This document shows positions 25,951 through 35,469 of a stretch of 46,948 nucleotides of DNA, piece by piece. The stretch's first letter is position 1. Each line of letters opens with the position of its first letter. The notes below the pieces were generated by a model. The model ran no database searches, was not told where the DNA came from, and worked only from the letters and a program-made list of their open reading frames with translations. The DNA is from Paenibacillus whitsoniae (GTDB lineage Bacteria; Bacillota; Bacilli; Paenibacillales; NBRC-103111): positions 1-46,948 of the forward strand of contig NZ_RXHU01000131.1 of the NCBI RefSeq assembly GCF_003955665.1, in the 5' to 3' direction. The position numbers and the translations under genes are program-made.

Positions 25951-26313
25951 ATGGCTAACCGTATTCTAATTGTGGACGATGCTGCATTTATGAGAATGAT
26001 GATTCGGGACATTCTAACTAAGAATGGATATGAGGTTTGTGGCGAAGCAAACGATGGCGCGCAAGCGATCGAGAAATACAAAGAGTTAAAGCCGGACTTG
26101 ATCACCATGGATATCACGATGCCGGAGATGGACGGCATTCAAGCTTTGAAAGAAATTAAGAAAATTGAACCTAACGCTAAAGTGATTATGTGTTCTGCGA
26201 TGGGTCAGCAAGCAATGGTTATCGACGCGATTCAAGCAGGCGCGAAAGACTTTATCGTGAAGCCGTTCCAAGCCGACCGCGTTATCGAAGCAATCAAAAA
26301 GACTCTGGGTTAA
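25951..26313 (+). CDS. cheY: Chemotaxis response regulator CheY
   Basis: Single-domain receiver phosphorylated by CheA; it acts on the motor. It has 120 residues. The acidic pocket is D9-D10, the phosphorylation site D54 (LITMDITMPEMDG), the switch Ser is S82 (CSAMG) and the conserved lysine is K104 (FIVKPF). The ATG follows AAGGGGG. The gene lies between fliY and fliO, as in B. subtilis. Confidence 0.98.
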   Translation: MANRILIVDDAAFMRMMIRDILTKNGYEVCGEANDGAQAIEKYKELKPDLITMDITMPEMDGIQALKEIKKIEPNAKVIMCSAMGQQAMVIDAIQAGAKDFIVKPFQADRVIEAIKKTLG

Positions 26314-26318
26314 GTGAT

Positions 26319-26360
26319 AACCTTCGGTTGAGTCCGACATATGCCGAAAGGGTTGTTTTT
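26319..26360 (+). promoter_or_regulatory. Hairpin and T run overlapping the fliO ribosome binding site
   Basis: AACCTTCGG (26319-26327) pairs with CCGAA-AG-GGTT (26344-26354, two-base bulge), followed by GTTTTT directly before the fliO ATG at 26361. The AAAGGG needed for fliO translation lies in the 3' arm. It could act as a weak terminator or occlude translation. Confidence 0.5.
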
Positions 26361-26993
26361 ATGAAAAGACTTCAATCGAAGTTAGGGATTACAGCGCTAT
26401 TATTCTTTAGTTCATCACTAGCTACTGGCCAATTGGCGATGGCGGAAACAGACAACACAATCGATCAGTCACCGGCGGATTTTCCTTCAACTCTAACGGG
26501 AGCCAGCTCCTTCTTTATGATTGTTAAGGTGATTATTGTTCTGGTGCTGATCATTGTGCTCTTCTATGTGCTGATGCGATATTTGGCAAGGAAGAACAGG
26601 GGCTCGATGTTCGGAAGCTCCATTCGCTCGCTTGGCGGGGTGCCGCTTGGTCCCAACAAATCCATTCAATTGGTCGAGATTGGCCATTCGATATTGGTCG
26701 TTGGTGTCGGCGACAATATTCAGATGTTGGATAAAATTACGGACGCCGACGAAATTGCATACATTACGGATTTGTTGCAACAGTCGCAGGAGGATCGGAT
26801 GGGCTTGGCTTCCGTGAGCAAGTGGATGGGCAAGTTGTCAGGCAAAAAGACGGTTGAAGAAGAGGAAGTCGAATTGACAGCTTCTTTTCAACAAGTATTT
26901 CATAATAAGATCCAACAGGTGTCTACGCGCAATAAGCAAGCGCAGCAATGGCTTTCGGATCAAAAACAAACAGATCGGTTGAATGATGAATGA
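26361..26993 (+). CDS. fliO: Flagellar biosynthetic protein FliO (FliZ)
   Basis: Small membrane protein that helps assemble the FliP export-gate ring. It has 210 residues from the ATG at 26361. An N-terminal hydrophobic/signal segment at about 8-27 ends in a small-residue stretch, and a second membrane helix (FFMIVKVIIVLVLIIVLFYV) lies near 50-72. The soluble part contains GGVPLGPNKSIQLVEIGHSI, the FliO signature. Its ribosome binding site AAAGGG is inside a hairpin. It overlaps fliP by four bases. Confidence 0.92.
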   Translation: MKRLQSKLGITALLFFSSSLATGQLAMAETDNTIDQSPADFPSTLTGASSFFMIVKVIIVLVLIIVLFYVLMRYLARKNRGSMFGSSIRSLGGVPLGPNKSIQLVEIGHSILVVGVGDNIQMLDKITDADEIAYITDLLQQSQEDRMGLASVSKWMGKLSGKKTVEEEEVELTASFQQVFHNKIQQVSTRNKQAQQWLSDQKQTDRLNDE

Positions 26994-27763
26994 AACGAAA
27001 TAAATTTGCGTTACTGCTCGTCATTGTAAGTATCTTCTTGTTTGCGTTTGCCATGACGGCATCGGCAGCGGAGCCGGATCCCAACAATCCGATTCCAGGA
27101 CTCAATGTGAACATTGGCACAAGCACGGCAACCGGGGGATCAGCAAATACAGTTACGTTGTTGTTGCTGCTCACGGTGCTTAGCTTGGCACCTTCTTTTT
27201 TGATCTTGATGACCAGTTTTACACGAATCGTCATCGTGCTTGGATTTGTTCGAACGTCGTTAGGAACTCAACAAATGCCGCCCAATCAGGTTCTAATCGG
27301 ACTCGCTCTGTTTTTAACCTTTTTTATCATGTCTCCAACTTTGGGAGAAGTTAATAAAGTGGCGCTTCAGCCCTATCTCAAGGGAGAAATCAACCAAACG
27401 GTTGCTTTTGAGAAAGCGGCCCTGCCGATGAAAGAATTCATGTTTAAGCATACGCGTCAAAAAGATCTGAAGCTGTTTCTGGATTATACGAAAGCGAAAG
27501 CACCGACAGGCGTGGCGGATATTCCTATTACTTCGCTAGTTCCAGCTTATGCGATCAGTGAACTGAAATCGGCGTTTCAGATGGGGTTCATGATATTCAT
27601 ACCGTTTCTGGTCATCGACATGGTCGTCTCAAGTACCTTAATGGCCATGGGGATGATGATGCTCCCGCCGGTTATGATTGCACTGCCGTTCAAGATTCTC
27701 CTTTTTATCCTGGTGGATGGGTGGTATCTTGTCGTGAGATCATTGCTTCTAAGCTATAGTTGA
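26990..27763 (+). CDS. fliP: Flagellar type III export protein FliP
   Basis: Core export-gate membrane protein. It has 257 residues: a signal-like helix (about 6-27) and an extracytoplasmic segment, then LAPSFLILMTSFTRIVIVLG and further membrane helices, with MGMMMLPPVMIALPFKILLF near the C-terminus matching the family signature. The start ATG overlaps the fliO stop (ATGA). Confidence 0.97.
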   Translation: MKRNKFALLLVIVSIFLFAFAMTASAAEPDPNNPIPGLNVNIGTSTATGGSANTVTLLLLLTVLSLAPSFLILMTSFTRIVIVLGFVRTSLGTQQMPPNQVLIGLALFLTFFIMSPTLGEVNKVALQPYLKGEINQTVAFEKAALPMKEFMFKHTRQKDLKLFLDYTKAKAPTGVADIPITSLVPAYAISELKSAFQMGFMIFIPFLVIDMVVSSTLMAMGMMMLPPVMIALPFKILLFILVDGWYLVVRSLLLSYS

Positions 27764-27789
27764 CGAAGATCATAACGGAGGAGACCTTC

Positions 27790-28059
27790 ATGGGTTCGGA
27801 GTTTGTTATTAAAATTGCAGGAGAGGCGGTATACACCGTTCTTAAAGCCAGCGCGCCAATGTTGGTCATTGGGCTCGTCGTTGGACTGATCATCAGCATT
27901 TTTCAGGCAACGACGCAGATTCAGGAGCAGACCTTGGCCTTTGTTCCAAAAATCGTGGCGGTGCTGCTGTCCATCTTGATCTTTGGTCCTTGGATAATGA
28001 ATACATTGGTTGATTTTACGTTCAGCCTGCTCAACAATCTGTATAAATTCGTTGGTTAG
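27790..28059 (+). CDS. fliQ: Flagellar type III export protein FliQ
   Basis: Small export-gate protein of 89 residues with two membrane helices, the second around LSILIFGPWIMNTLVDF; the family-typical IFQATTQIQEQTLAFVPKI lies between them. The ATG at 27790 follows CGGAGGAG; an upstream in-frame start is less well supported. Confidence 0.97.
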   Translation: MGSEFVIKIAGEAVYTVLKASAPMLVIGLVVGLIISIFQATTQIQEQTLAFVPKIVAVLLSILIFGPWIMNTLVDFTFSLLNNLYKFVG

Positions 28060-28062
28060 GTT

Positions 28063-28869
28063 GTGAACGAAATGGCCATTTTTTTTCAAGCGCTTCCTGT
28101 CTTTCTGCTTATTTTTTGTCGAATCACTTCGTTTTTTGTCGTGGTGCCTGTCTTATCGTCCCGAAACATCCCTGCGATGTTCAAAATCGGCATCTCGATG
28201 TTCATCTCTTTGATCACGATTGCGATTGTGGGTTGGAACCAGACAATCCCGATGGATGGCGTCTATGTGCTCATGATCATTCGTGAAATGCTGATTGGCG
28301 TCGCACTTGGCTTTGTTGTCTATATCTTTTTTACAGTCGTTCAGACAGCCGGTGCCTTCATGGACATGCAGATCGGATTCAGCATGGCAAGCGTCATCGA
28401 TCCGCTGACAGGAACCTCGAATCCGATGCTCGGGAATCTCAAGTATATGGTCGCCGTGCTTTTATTTTTATCGTTCGACGGACACCATTACTTGATAAAA
28501 GCGATTATCGACAGTTATAAATGGGTGCCGCTCGACAATCAGATGTTTGCACGGATCTACAACGGGCAAGTTTCGGATTTTCTTTTTCAATCGTTATCGA
28601 AAATGTTTTATCTTTCCTTTCAACTGGCTGCACCTGTAGTCGCCGCGCTGTTTTTAACAGATTTGGGTCTGGGATTGCTGACCCGAGTGGCACCGCAGTT
28701 CAACATTTTTGTTGTTGGGGCGCCGTTGAAAATGATTTTAGGATTTTTCATTCTGATTTTCTTGTTCCCGGAATTGATATCTCAGTTTCAGCAGTTGTTC
28801 GGTACAGCTTTTGATTATGTGGGGAAAATGCTGCAGCTCATCGGCGGTGGAAGTTCGCCAGCCCCATAA
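28063..28869 (+). CDS. fliR: Flagellar type III export protein FliR
   Basis: Export-gate membrane protein. It has 268 residues with a GTG start at 28063; an ATG at 28072 is a possible alternative. About six membrane segments are seen, with FFTVVQTAGAFMDMQIGFSM and LTRVAPQFNIFVVGAPLK as conserved parts. It starts three bases after the fliQ stop. Confidence 0.96.
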   Translation: MNEMAIFFQALPVFLLIFCRITSFFVVVPVLSSRNIPAMFKIGISMFISLITIAIVGWNQTIPMDGVYVLMIIREMLIGVALGFVVYIFFTVVQTAGAFMDMQIGFSMASVIDPLTGTSNPMLGNLKYMVAVLLFLSFDGHHYLIKAIIDSYKWVPLDNQMFARIYNGQVSDFLFQSLSKMFYLSFQLAAPVVAALFLTDLGLGLLTRVAPQFNIFVVGAPLKMILGFFILIFLFPELISQFQQLFGTAFDYVGKMLQLIGGGSSPAP

Positions 28870-28883
28870 GCAGGAGGAGTCCC

Positions 28884-29978
28884 GTGGCTCAAAGATTTCG
28901 TTTGCAGCTCGATTTGCAATGGTTTGCCGGTGAGAAGACGGAACGGGCGACGCCAAAGAAGAGGCAGGATGCCAGGAAGAAAGGGCAAGTTGCCAAGAGC
29001 ATGGATGTGCCCGCGGCGCTCATCCTGTTGTTTTCCTTTGTAACGCTTATGCTGTTCGGCTCCTTTATGAAAGATCGGATTATGCTGATGTTTCGAAAGG
29101 TATATGAAAATCAGCTCTCTATGGATGTTACGAGCAGCAACGTTCAAGCGCTGTTTCACGATCTGATGATGCAAGGCTTGATTATTCTGGCCCCGATGTT
29201 CATTCTCGTCATGCTGATCGCCGTGATTGGCAACTATGCGCAAATCGGCTTTATGTTCATCGGTTCACCACTGATACCTAAGTTCGATAAAATCAATCCG
29301 CTTGCAGGATTTAAGCGCATGTTTTCCATGCGTACGGTGATGGATTTTCTGAAATCCACGTTTAAATTACTCATTATCGGTCTCGTCGTATACACCACGT
29401 TAGTGGGGCAAAAGACGAAGCTCCTGGCGCTAGGTCACGCTCCGTTGGAAAGCACATTTTCTTTCATCGGCTCCGTCACGCTAAGCTTAGGGATTAAAAT
29501 CGGCGCGATTCTAGTCGTGCTGGCGATTTTTGATTACATCTACCAGAAGTATGAATACGAGAAAAGCCTTCGCATGTCGAAGCAAGACATCAAAGATGAG
29601 TATAAGAAGAGTGAAGGCGACCCGCAAATTAAAGGAAAAATTCGGGCGAAGCAGAGGGCCATGGCCATGCAACGCATGATGCAGGAAGTTCCGAAAGCGG
29701 ATGTCATCATCACGAACCCAACTCACTTCGCCGTAGCCTTGCAGTATGACTCGAAAAACATGCAAGCGCCGACGGTAATTGCCAAAGGCGCCGATTACAT
29801 GGCCTTGAAAATTAAAGAAATTGCCAAACAACACGGCGTTATGACGATGGAAAACAAGCCGCTTGCTCGAGCGATATATGCCCAAGTGGAAATCGGCGAA
29901 GCGATTCCTGCCGAATTGTTCCAGGCTGTTGCAGAAGTACTGGCGTATGTATATAAGATGAAAGGCCGTACGAACTAA
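28884..29978 (+). CDS. flhB: Flagellar type III export switch protein FlhB
   Basis: Substrate-specificity switch of the export apparatus, autocleaved at the NPTH motif (N278-P279 here, NPTHFAVAL). It has 364 residues from a GTG behind AGGAGGAG. The LQLDLQWFAGEKTERATPKK start is typical of Firmicutes. Four membrane segments lie at about 40-215, then the cytoplasmic part. FliK, encoded earlier in the operon, triggers the switch. Confidence 0.98.
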   Translation: MAQRFRLQLDLQWFAGEKTERATPKKRQDARKKGQVAKSMDVPAALILLFSFVTLMLFGSFMKDRIMLMFRKVYENQLSMDVTSSNVQALFHDLMMQGLIILAPMFILVMLIAVIGNYAQIGFMFIGSPLIPKFDKINPLAGFKRMFSMRTVMDFLKSTFKLLIIGLVVYTTLVGQKTKLLALGHAPLESTFSFIGSVTLSLGIKIGAILVVLAIFDYIYQKYEYEKSLRMSKQDIKDEYKKSEGDPQIKGKIRAKQRAMAMQRMMQEVPKADVIITNPTHFAVALQYDSKNMQAPTVIAKGADYMALKIKEIAKQHGVMTMENKPLARAIYAQVEIGEAIPAELFQAVAEVLAYVYKMKGRTN

Positions 29979-30000
29979 CGAAAGAGGGAGGTGCAATCCG

Positions 30001-32034
30001 TTGAAAGTCAAAGATTTATTTGTACTCGTGGGCATTATCTGCATCGTTTTAATGATGATTGTACCGGTTCCAATCCCTTTGCTCGACTTCTTGCTCATTA
30101 TCAATATCTCTATTGCCCTAATGGTTATTCTGGTCGCGATGAATACGAAGGAAGCGCTGCAATTCTCGATTTTCCCTTCCTTGCTGCTCATTACGACCTT
30201 ATTCCGGTTGGCACTCAACGTATCCACTACACGCAACATTTTGTCTCACGCGGAAGCAGGGGACGTGGTCAGAACTTTTGGTTCTTTCGTTGCCGCGGGC
30301 AACATTGTCGTAGGATTCGTCGTCTTTCTGATCTTGGTCCTCGTACAATTTATCGTAATTACCAAAGGTTCTGAGCGCGTGGCCGAAGTTGCGGCACGGT
30401 TTACGCTCGATGCAATGCCAGGTAAGCAAATGAGTATCGACGCCGACCTCAATGCCGGCATGATTAATGAAGTCCAGGCGCGGGAGCGCCGGCAAAAGAT
30501 TGAACGTGAAGCCGATTTTTACGGAGCGATGGACGGTGCCAGCAAGTTCGTAAAAGGGGATGCGATCGCAGGCATTATCATCCTGGTTATCAACTTAATC
30601 GGCGGTTTCATTATTGGCATGTCGATGAAAGGGATGGGCTTCTCCGAGGCGCTCCAAACGTTTTCCATTCTGACGATTGGTGACGGATTGGTCAGCCAGA
30701 TTCCGGCGCTGCTCATCTCCACAGCTGCGGGTATTATCGTTACCAGGGCTTCCTCGGAAGGCAATCTGGGGCATGATGTCACAAAACAATTGACTGCCCA
30801 GCCAAAGCTGCTGTATATCGTCGCAGGTACGTTGGTGGTGTTGGGGGTTTTTACACCGATTCACTGGTTTACAACGTTCCCGATTGCAGGTCTGCTTTCT
30901 TACGCAGCCTACAGAATGCAGAAAAATCTGGAGCGCGAGGCGATTAAAGAGGAACAGCTGGTCGAGGAGCAGCAGATCGAAGAAGTGCGGAGTCCGGAAA
31001 GCGTCATTTCGCTTCTGCAGGTGGACCCGATCGAATTCGAGTTCGGTTATGGGCTCATCCCGCTCGCGGACACGCAGCAAGGCGGAGATCTACTGGACCG
31101 GATCATCCTGATCCGACGTCAATGCGCGTTAGAGCTTGGGGTTGTCGTTCCGGTCATCCGGATCCGTGACAACATTCAACTGCGGCCCAACGAGTATATC
31201 ATCAAAATTAAAGGCAATACGGTCGCCCGTGGCGAATTGCTCCTCAATCACTACTTGGCTATGAGCCCGGGCATTGATGACGATTCAATCTCCGGTATCG
31301 AGACAACCGAACCTGCGTTCGGACTTCCGGCCATCTGGATCGATGAGATGAACAAAGAGCGGGCCGAACTCTCAGGGTACACTGTTGTCGATCCACCGTC
31401 TGTTGTCGCAACGCATTTGACGGAAATAATTAAGAAACATGCGCATGAGCTGCTTGGACGTCAAGAAACCAAAGCGCTCATCGACAATGTACGCGAAACG
31501 TACCCGGCGCTTGTGGATGATCTTATTCCTTCCGTTCTTAACGTGGGGGACGTGCAGAAAGTGCTAGCCAAGCTGCTTCGTGAAAAAATTTCTGTACGCG
31601 ATCTGGTTACCATTTTGGAGACGTTGGCGGATTACGGGACATATACCAAAGATCCTGAAATATTGACGGAATACGTGAGACAAGCGCTGTCTCGTCAAAT
31701 TACGCAGCAGTACACGTCCATCGGAGATTCGTTGAAAGTCATTACAGTCGGTCCTTCTGTGGAGAAAAAAATTGCGGAATCCGTCCAACAATCGGATCAA
31801 GGAAGCTATTTGGCCCTGGACCCGTCGTCTTCCCAAATTATTCATCACCGCGTGACGGAACAAGTGACCAAATTGATTCAATCTGGGCAGCAGCCGGTTA
31901 TTTTAACATCGCCTACGATTCGCATGTATGTACGACAATTGCTGGAACGCACGCTGCAAGACATTCCGGTTTTATCTTATAGCGAGCTTGAGCCGAGCGT
32001 TGAAATTCAAAGCATGGGGGTAGTCAATTTATGA
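30001..32034 (+). CDS. flhA: Flagellar type III export protein FlhA
   Basis: Large export-gate protein that binds chaperone-substrate complexes. It has 677 residues with a TTG start at 30001 behind GGGAGGTG. The N-terminal half has seven to eight membrane helices and the FHIPEP-type signature region DAMPGKQMSIDADLNAGMI near residue 140. The cytoplasmic half runs from about 330. It ends within the flhF start (ATGA). Confidence 0.98.
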   Translation: MKVKDLFVLVGIICIVLMMIVPVPIPLLDFLLIINISIALMVILVAMNTKEALQFSIFPSLLLITTLFRLALNVSTTRNILSHAEAGDVVRTFGSFVAAGNIVVGFVVFLILVLVQFIVITKGSERVAEVAARFTLDAMPGKQMSIDADLNAGMINEVQARERRQKIEREADFYGAMDGASKFVKGDAIAGIIILVINLIGGFIIGMSMKGMGFSEALQTFSILTIGDGLVSQIPALLISTAAGIIVTRASSEGNLGHDVTKQLTAQPKLLYIVAGTLVVLGVFTPIHWFTTFPIAGLLSYAAYRMQKNLEREAIKEEQLVEEQQIEEVRSPESVISLLQVDPIEFEFGYGLIPLADTQQGGDLLDRIILIRRQCALELGVVVPVIRIRDNIQLRPNEYIIKIKGNTVARGELLLNHYLAMSPGIDDDSISGIETTEPAFGLPAIWIDEMNKERAELSGYTVVDPPSVVATHLTEIIKKHAHELLGRQETKALIDNVRETYPALVDDLIPSVLNVGDVQKVLAKLLREKISVRDLVTILETLADYGTYTKDPEILTEYVRQALSRQITQQYTSIGDSLKVITVGPSVEKKIAESVQQSDQGSYLALDPSSSQIIHHRVTEQVTKLIQSGQQPVILTSPTIRMYVRQLLERTLQDIPVLSYSELEPSVEIQSMGVVNL

Positions 32035-33377
32035 GAGTAAAACGATATGTTGTCGATTCCATGCCGGACGCTTTGCAGAAGATCCGAACGGATTTGGGCA
32101 AGGATGCGGTCATTCTCAATACGAAGGAGATCCGCACCGGCGGCTTTCTAGGGATGTTCGGCAAAAAGAAAATCGAAGTGATCGCCGCGATCGATGGGGC
32201 TGCCGCCGCTTCCGGCGGCGCATCGAGCCGTCCGGCACCGTCATTTGCGCAGCAGGCGCAGAAGCCGATCATGCCGAATGTGCAAGCGCCAGCGAGAGCG
32301 CAGCAATCCGATTTCCCCGAGGTGCCGGATGTGCTGGTTCCGTCTGCACTGAAGCAAGAGGCTGCGCCGCCGCAGCCTATCGTCGAAGGTTCGCTTCGCC
32401 AACGCCAACAGCAAGCCTACGCGCCAGCCGCTGCGCAAGTGCAGGCGCCGACAGCAGCTACGGCTACGGCAACTGCGGCGGCTCCCGCACAGTCCCTTTT
32501 GAATGAAAATCAGTTGATGGATGAACTGAAGCAGATGAAAGAAATGATGAAGAGACTGACGGCAACCGCTGAACCGGACCGCATGCCGGAACCGCTGGAG
32601 AAGCTGGAACAGTTGCTTTGCGCGCAGGAGGTAGATCCTGCATTCGTCCGCGGTATGATGGAGGAAGTCCAGAGCGATTTGGAAGCCGCGGGCGAACCGA
32701 TTACGGAAGAGAATGCGAGACAACTCGTACGCGCGAAGCTGGGGCAGACGCTCCATTCCGAACAAAGCAAGCACATCTCCGATCAGACGCGTGTCGTTCA
32801 TTTCGTCGGTCCGACGGGAGTCGGCAAGACGACGACGATCGCCAAGCTCGCAGCGGATCAAGTGCTGAAATATCACCGCAAGGTAGGCTTCATTACATCC
32901 GACACCTACCGTATCGCTGCGATCGAGCAGCTTAAAACATATGCGACGATTTTAAATGTACCTCTTGAAGTCGTATTCTCCCCGCAAGACCTAGCGAAAG
33001 CGTTCACGAATCTTGCGGACTGCGACGTGATTTTTATGGATACGGCCGGCCGCAATTTCCGAAATGAAATGTACGTTTCGGAATTGAATTCTCTTCTGAA
33101 AACACAAGGCAAAAGTGAAACCATTCTTGTTCTTAGCTTGACGACCAAGTATCGGGACATTCAAGCGATTACAAACAATTTTAGCAAGTTCAAGCTCGAT
33201 AAAGTGTTGTTTACGAAAATGGATGAAACCGATTCCTACGGGGCGATCGTGAATGTCGTCAATGAATTCTCATTGCAGCTGTCTTACGTGACCACCGGTC
33301 AAAATGTCCCGGACGATATTGTGGAATTGAATGAGTGGCAAGTCATCGATTTGTTATTGGAGGAACCGCAAACATGA
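32031..33377 (+). CDS. flhF: Flagellar biosynthesis GTPase FlhF
   Basis: SRP-type GTPase that directs where flagella are placed. It has 448 residues. The N-terminal B domain (about 1-60) is followed by a low-complexity Ala/Gln/Pro linker (about 60-160), then the NG domain with FVGPTGVGKTTTIAKLAADQ near 260, DTAGRNF near 343 and TKMDETD near 397. It overlaps flhA and flhG by ATGA. Confidence 0.97.
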   Translation: MRVKRYVVDSMPDALQKIRTDLGKDAVILNTKEIRTGGFLGMFGKKKIEVIAAIDGAAAASGGASSRPAPSFAQQAQKPIMPNVQAPARAQQSDFPEVPDVLVPSALKQEAAPPQPIVEGSLRQRQQQAYAPAAAQVQAPTAATATATAAAPAQSLLNENQLMDELKQMKEMMKRLTATAEPDRMPEPLEKLEQLLCAQEVDPAFVRGMMEEVQSDLEAAGEPITEENARQLVRAKLGQTLHSEQSKHISDQTRVVHFVGPTGVGKTTTIAKLAADQVLKYHRKVGFITSDTYRIAAIEQLKTYATILNVPLEVVFSPQDLAKAFTNLADCDVIFMDTAGRNFRNEMYVSELNSLLKTQGKSETILVLSLTTKYRDIQAITNNFSKFKLDKVLFTKMDETDSYGAIVNVVNEFSLQLSYVTTGQNVPDDIVELNEWQVIDLLLEEPQT

Positions 33378-34243
33378 AGGATCAAGCAGAAGGGTTACGG
33401 CATCTGGTTCAAACTCACCAAGATCGAAGTATACGACAGACCAGGATCATTACCGTGACCAGTGGTAAAGGCGGGGTCGGCAAATCGAACTTTACGCTTA
33501 ACTTCGCTTTATCGCTTCAAGCGCAGGGCTACAAGGTGCTTGTTTTTGACGCTGACATCGGGCTTGCCAATATCGACGTGTTGATGGGCGTACCTTCGAC
33601 GTACAATTTGTACCACCTCTTGAAAAGGGAAAAAACGATCTGGGAAATCATTCAAAAAGGCGCCAATGGCTTGGAATTTATCGCCGGCGGGTCTGGCTTT
33701 ACGGATTTGCTTCGTCTGACAGAAGAAGAACTGAATTATTTCTCCGAACAGATCGGCGAGCTGAATGGGTATGCGGATTTTATTATTTTCGATACCGGTG
33801 CAGGGCTTTCCAAAGAAACGCTGCAATTCATTCTCGCTTCGGAAGAAACGATTGTTGTGACTACGCCGGAACCGACGTCGATCACGGATGCTTATGCGAT
33901 TATCAAAATGGTGACGTCCATGGGGCATCAGGTGTCCTTCAAATTGGTCATCAATCGGGTGACCGACGCGAAGGAAGGCAGGCAGACGGCGGATAAAATA
34001 TCGTTGGTTGCGCATCAATTTTTGGATCTTCAAATTCCGACACTGGGCTTCATTGAGGATGACGCGGCGGTGTCGAAAGCAGTAAGAAAGCAAGTTCCTT
34101 TCTCTCTCGCTTTTCCCAATTCGGCTGCGGCCGGGAACATTCGTGCGATCTCCGAAGCTTTTGTAGGCGGCTACCGTACGAGCCACACGCCTTCATCCGG
34201 CGTCAAAAGCTTTCTAAATAAAATGATGAGACTTTTGAAATAG
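33374..34243 (+). CDS. flhG: Flagellar number regulator FlhG (MinD-like ATPase)
   Basis: MinD/ParA-type ATPase that limits flagellar number and placement and stimulates FlhF GTPase. It has 289 residues from the ATG at 33374 overlapping the flhF stop. A short activator peptide rich in Gln/Arg precedes the deviant Walker A SGKGGVGKSNFTLNFAL near residue 33, and DADIGLANIDVLMG near 60. The C-terminal FLNKMMRLLK is amphipathic and may bind membrane. Confidence 0.96.
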   Translation: MKDQAEGLRHLVQTHQDRSIRQTRIITVTSGKGGVGKSNFTLNFALSLQAQGYKVLVFDADIGLANIDVLMGVPSTYNLYHLLKREKTIWEIIQKGANGLEFIAGGSGFTDLLRLTEEELNYFSEQIGELNGYADFIIFDTGAGLSKETLQFILASEETIVVTTPEPTSITDAYAIIKMVTSMGHQVSFKLVINRVTDAKEGRQTADKISLVAHQFLDLQIPTLGFIEDDAAVSKAVRKQVPFSLAFPNSAAAGNIRAISEAFVGGYRTSHTPSSGVKSFLNKMMRLLK

Positions 34244-34291
34244 GAATTTCGCAGATCATGTCGAATAACACATAAAGAGGGGGGAACAGCT

Positions 34292-35416
34292 ATGGCATCT
34301 TATAACATTCTTGTTGTCGATGACTCCGTCTTTATGAGAAAAATCATCAGTGACCTGATTTCAGAAAATCCACAATTCAAGGTGGTTGGAACAGCCAAAA
34401 ACGGGCAAGAGGCCATTGAGCAAGCTAAGCTGCTGCGTCCCGATGCGATTACGATGGATATCGAAATGCCTATCATGAACGGTTTGGAAGCTTTGCAGCG
34501 CATCATGCGCGAACAGCCGACACCTGTCATTATGGTGAGTTCCCTTACGCAGGAAGGCGCGGCCGAAACGATTAAAGCACTGGAATGGGGAGCCGTCGAT
34601 TTTATTCGAAAGCCTTCGGGCTCCATTTCGCTGGATTTATACAAAGTGAAACAGTTACTGCTTGAAAAGCTGCAAATTGCCGTTCGGACAAAGGTGAGAG
34701 GCATTCAGCCGGACAACGCGCAAGGAGCCGTTCAGCAGACGGCGGCAACAGCAGCGATCAAAAGCACAACCACAGTTTCGCCGTCGAAACCGGCAGCATC
34801 GGTGAAATCGGTTAATCCCGGGTCATCGCATTTTGAGCATATCGTAGCGATCGGGACTTCAACGGGCGGACCGCGCGCCTTGCACCAAGTGATATCCCAG
34901 ATACCCGCGGGATTTCCTGCACCAATTTTAATTGTCCAGCATATGCCGCCGAATTTCACGAAATCGCTCGCACAGCGCTTGAATGACATCTCGCAGATCA
35001 GAGTCGTAGAGGCCGCGGAAGGGGATATCCTCCAAACCGCAACAGCTTATGTCGCGCCTGGCGGCTGGCATATGGTGATTGGAAAAGAACCAAATCGCAC
35101 TTATAAAATTCGTTTGACAAAGGAAGAACCGCGGTCAGGACATCGACCTTCCGTGGATGTAATGTTTGAATCCTTGCTTGGTGTACCGGAGCTCAAACGG
35201 CACGTCGTCATTATGACGGGAATGGGGAGCGACGGGGCGAAAGGCATGTTGTCGCTCAAGCAGTCCGGCTGTTCCACGACAATTGCCGAAGCGGAAGAAA
35301 CATGCGTGGTGTACGGCATGCCGCGTGCAGCGGTTGAAAGCCAGGCGGCGATGTTGGTGCTTCCGCAGCAAGAAATCGCAGGCAGGATTGCCCGGTGCGT
35401 TTTGCAAGATGGATGA
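34292..35416 (+). CDS. cheB: Chemotaxis response regulator protein-glutamate methylesterase CheB
   Basis: Removes methyl groups from and deamidates chemoreceptors. It has 374 residues. The receiver domain has D10-D11 and phosphorylation site D56 (ITMDIEMPIMNG). A Thr/Ala/Ser linker (about 145-180) leads to the catalytic domain with Ser in AIGTSTGGPRAL, His in IVQHMPPNFT and Asp in MTGMGSDGAKGM. The ATG follows AGAGGGGGG. CheR is not in this window. Confidence 0.97.
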   Translation: MASYNILVVDDSVFMRKIISDLISENPQFKVVGTAKNGQEAIEQAKLLRPDAITMDIEMPIMNGLEALQRIMREQPTPVIMVSSLTQEGAAETIKALEWGAVDFIRKPSGSISLDLYKVKQLLLEKLQIAVRTKVRGIQPDNAQGAVQQTAATAAIKSTTTVSPSKPAASVKSVNPGSSHFEHIVAIGTSTGGPRALHQVISQIPAGFPAPILIVQHMPPNFTKSLAQRLNDISQIRVVEAAEGDILQTATAYVAPGGWHMVIGKEPNRTYKIRLTKEEPRSGHRPSVDVMFESLLGVPELKRHVVIMTGMGSDGAKGMLSLKQSGCSTTIAEAEETCVVYGMPRAAVESQAAMLVLPQQEIAGRIARCVLQDG

Positions 35417-35469
35417 GCAGAGGCGTGTCAATGTCAGGTGCAGGACGATTCTAATGGGGGTGTTTGAAT

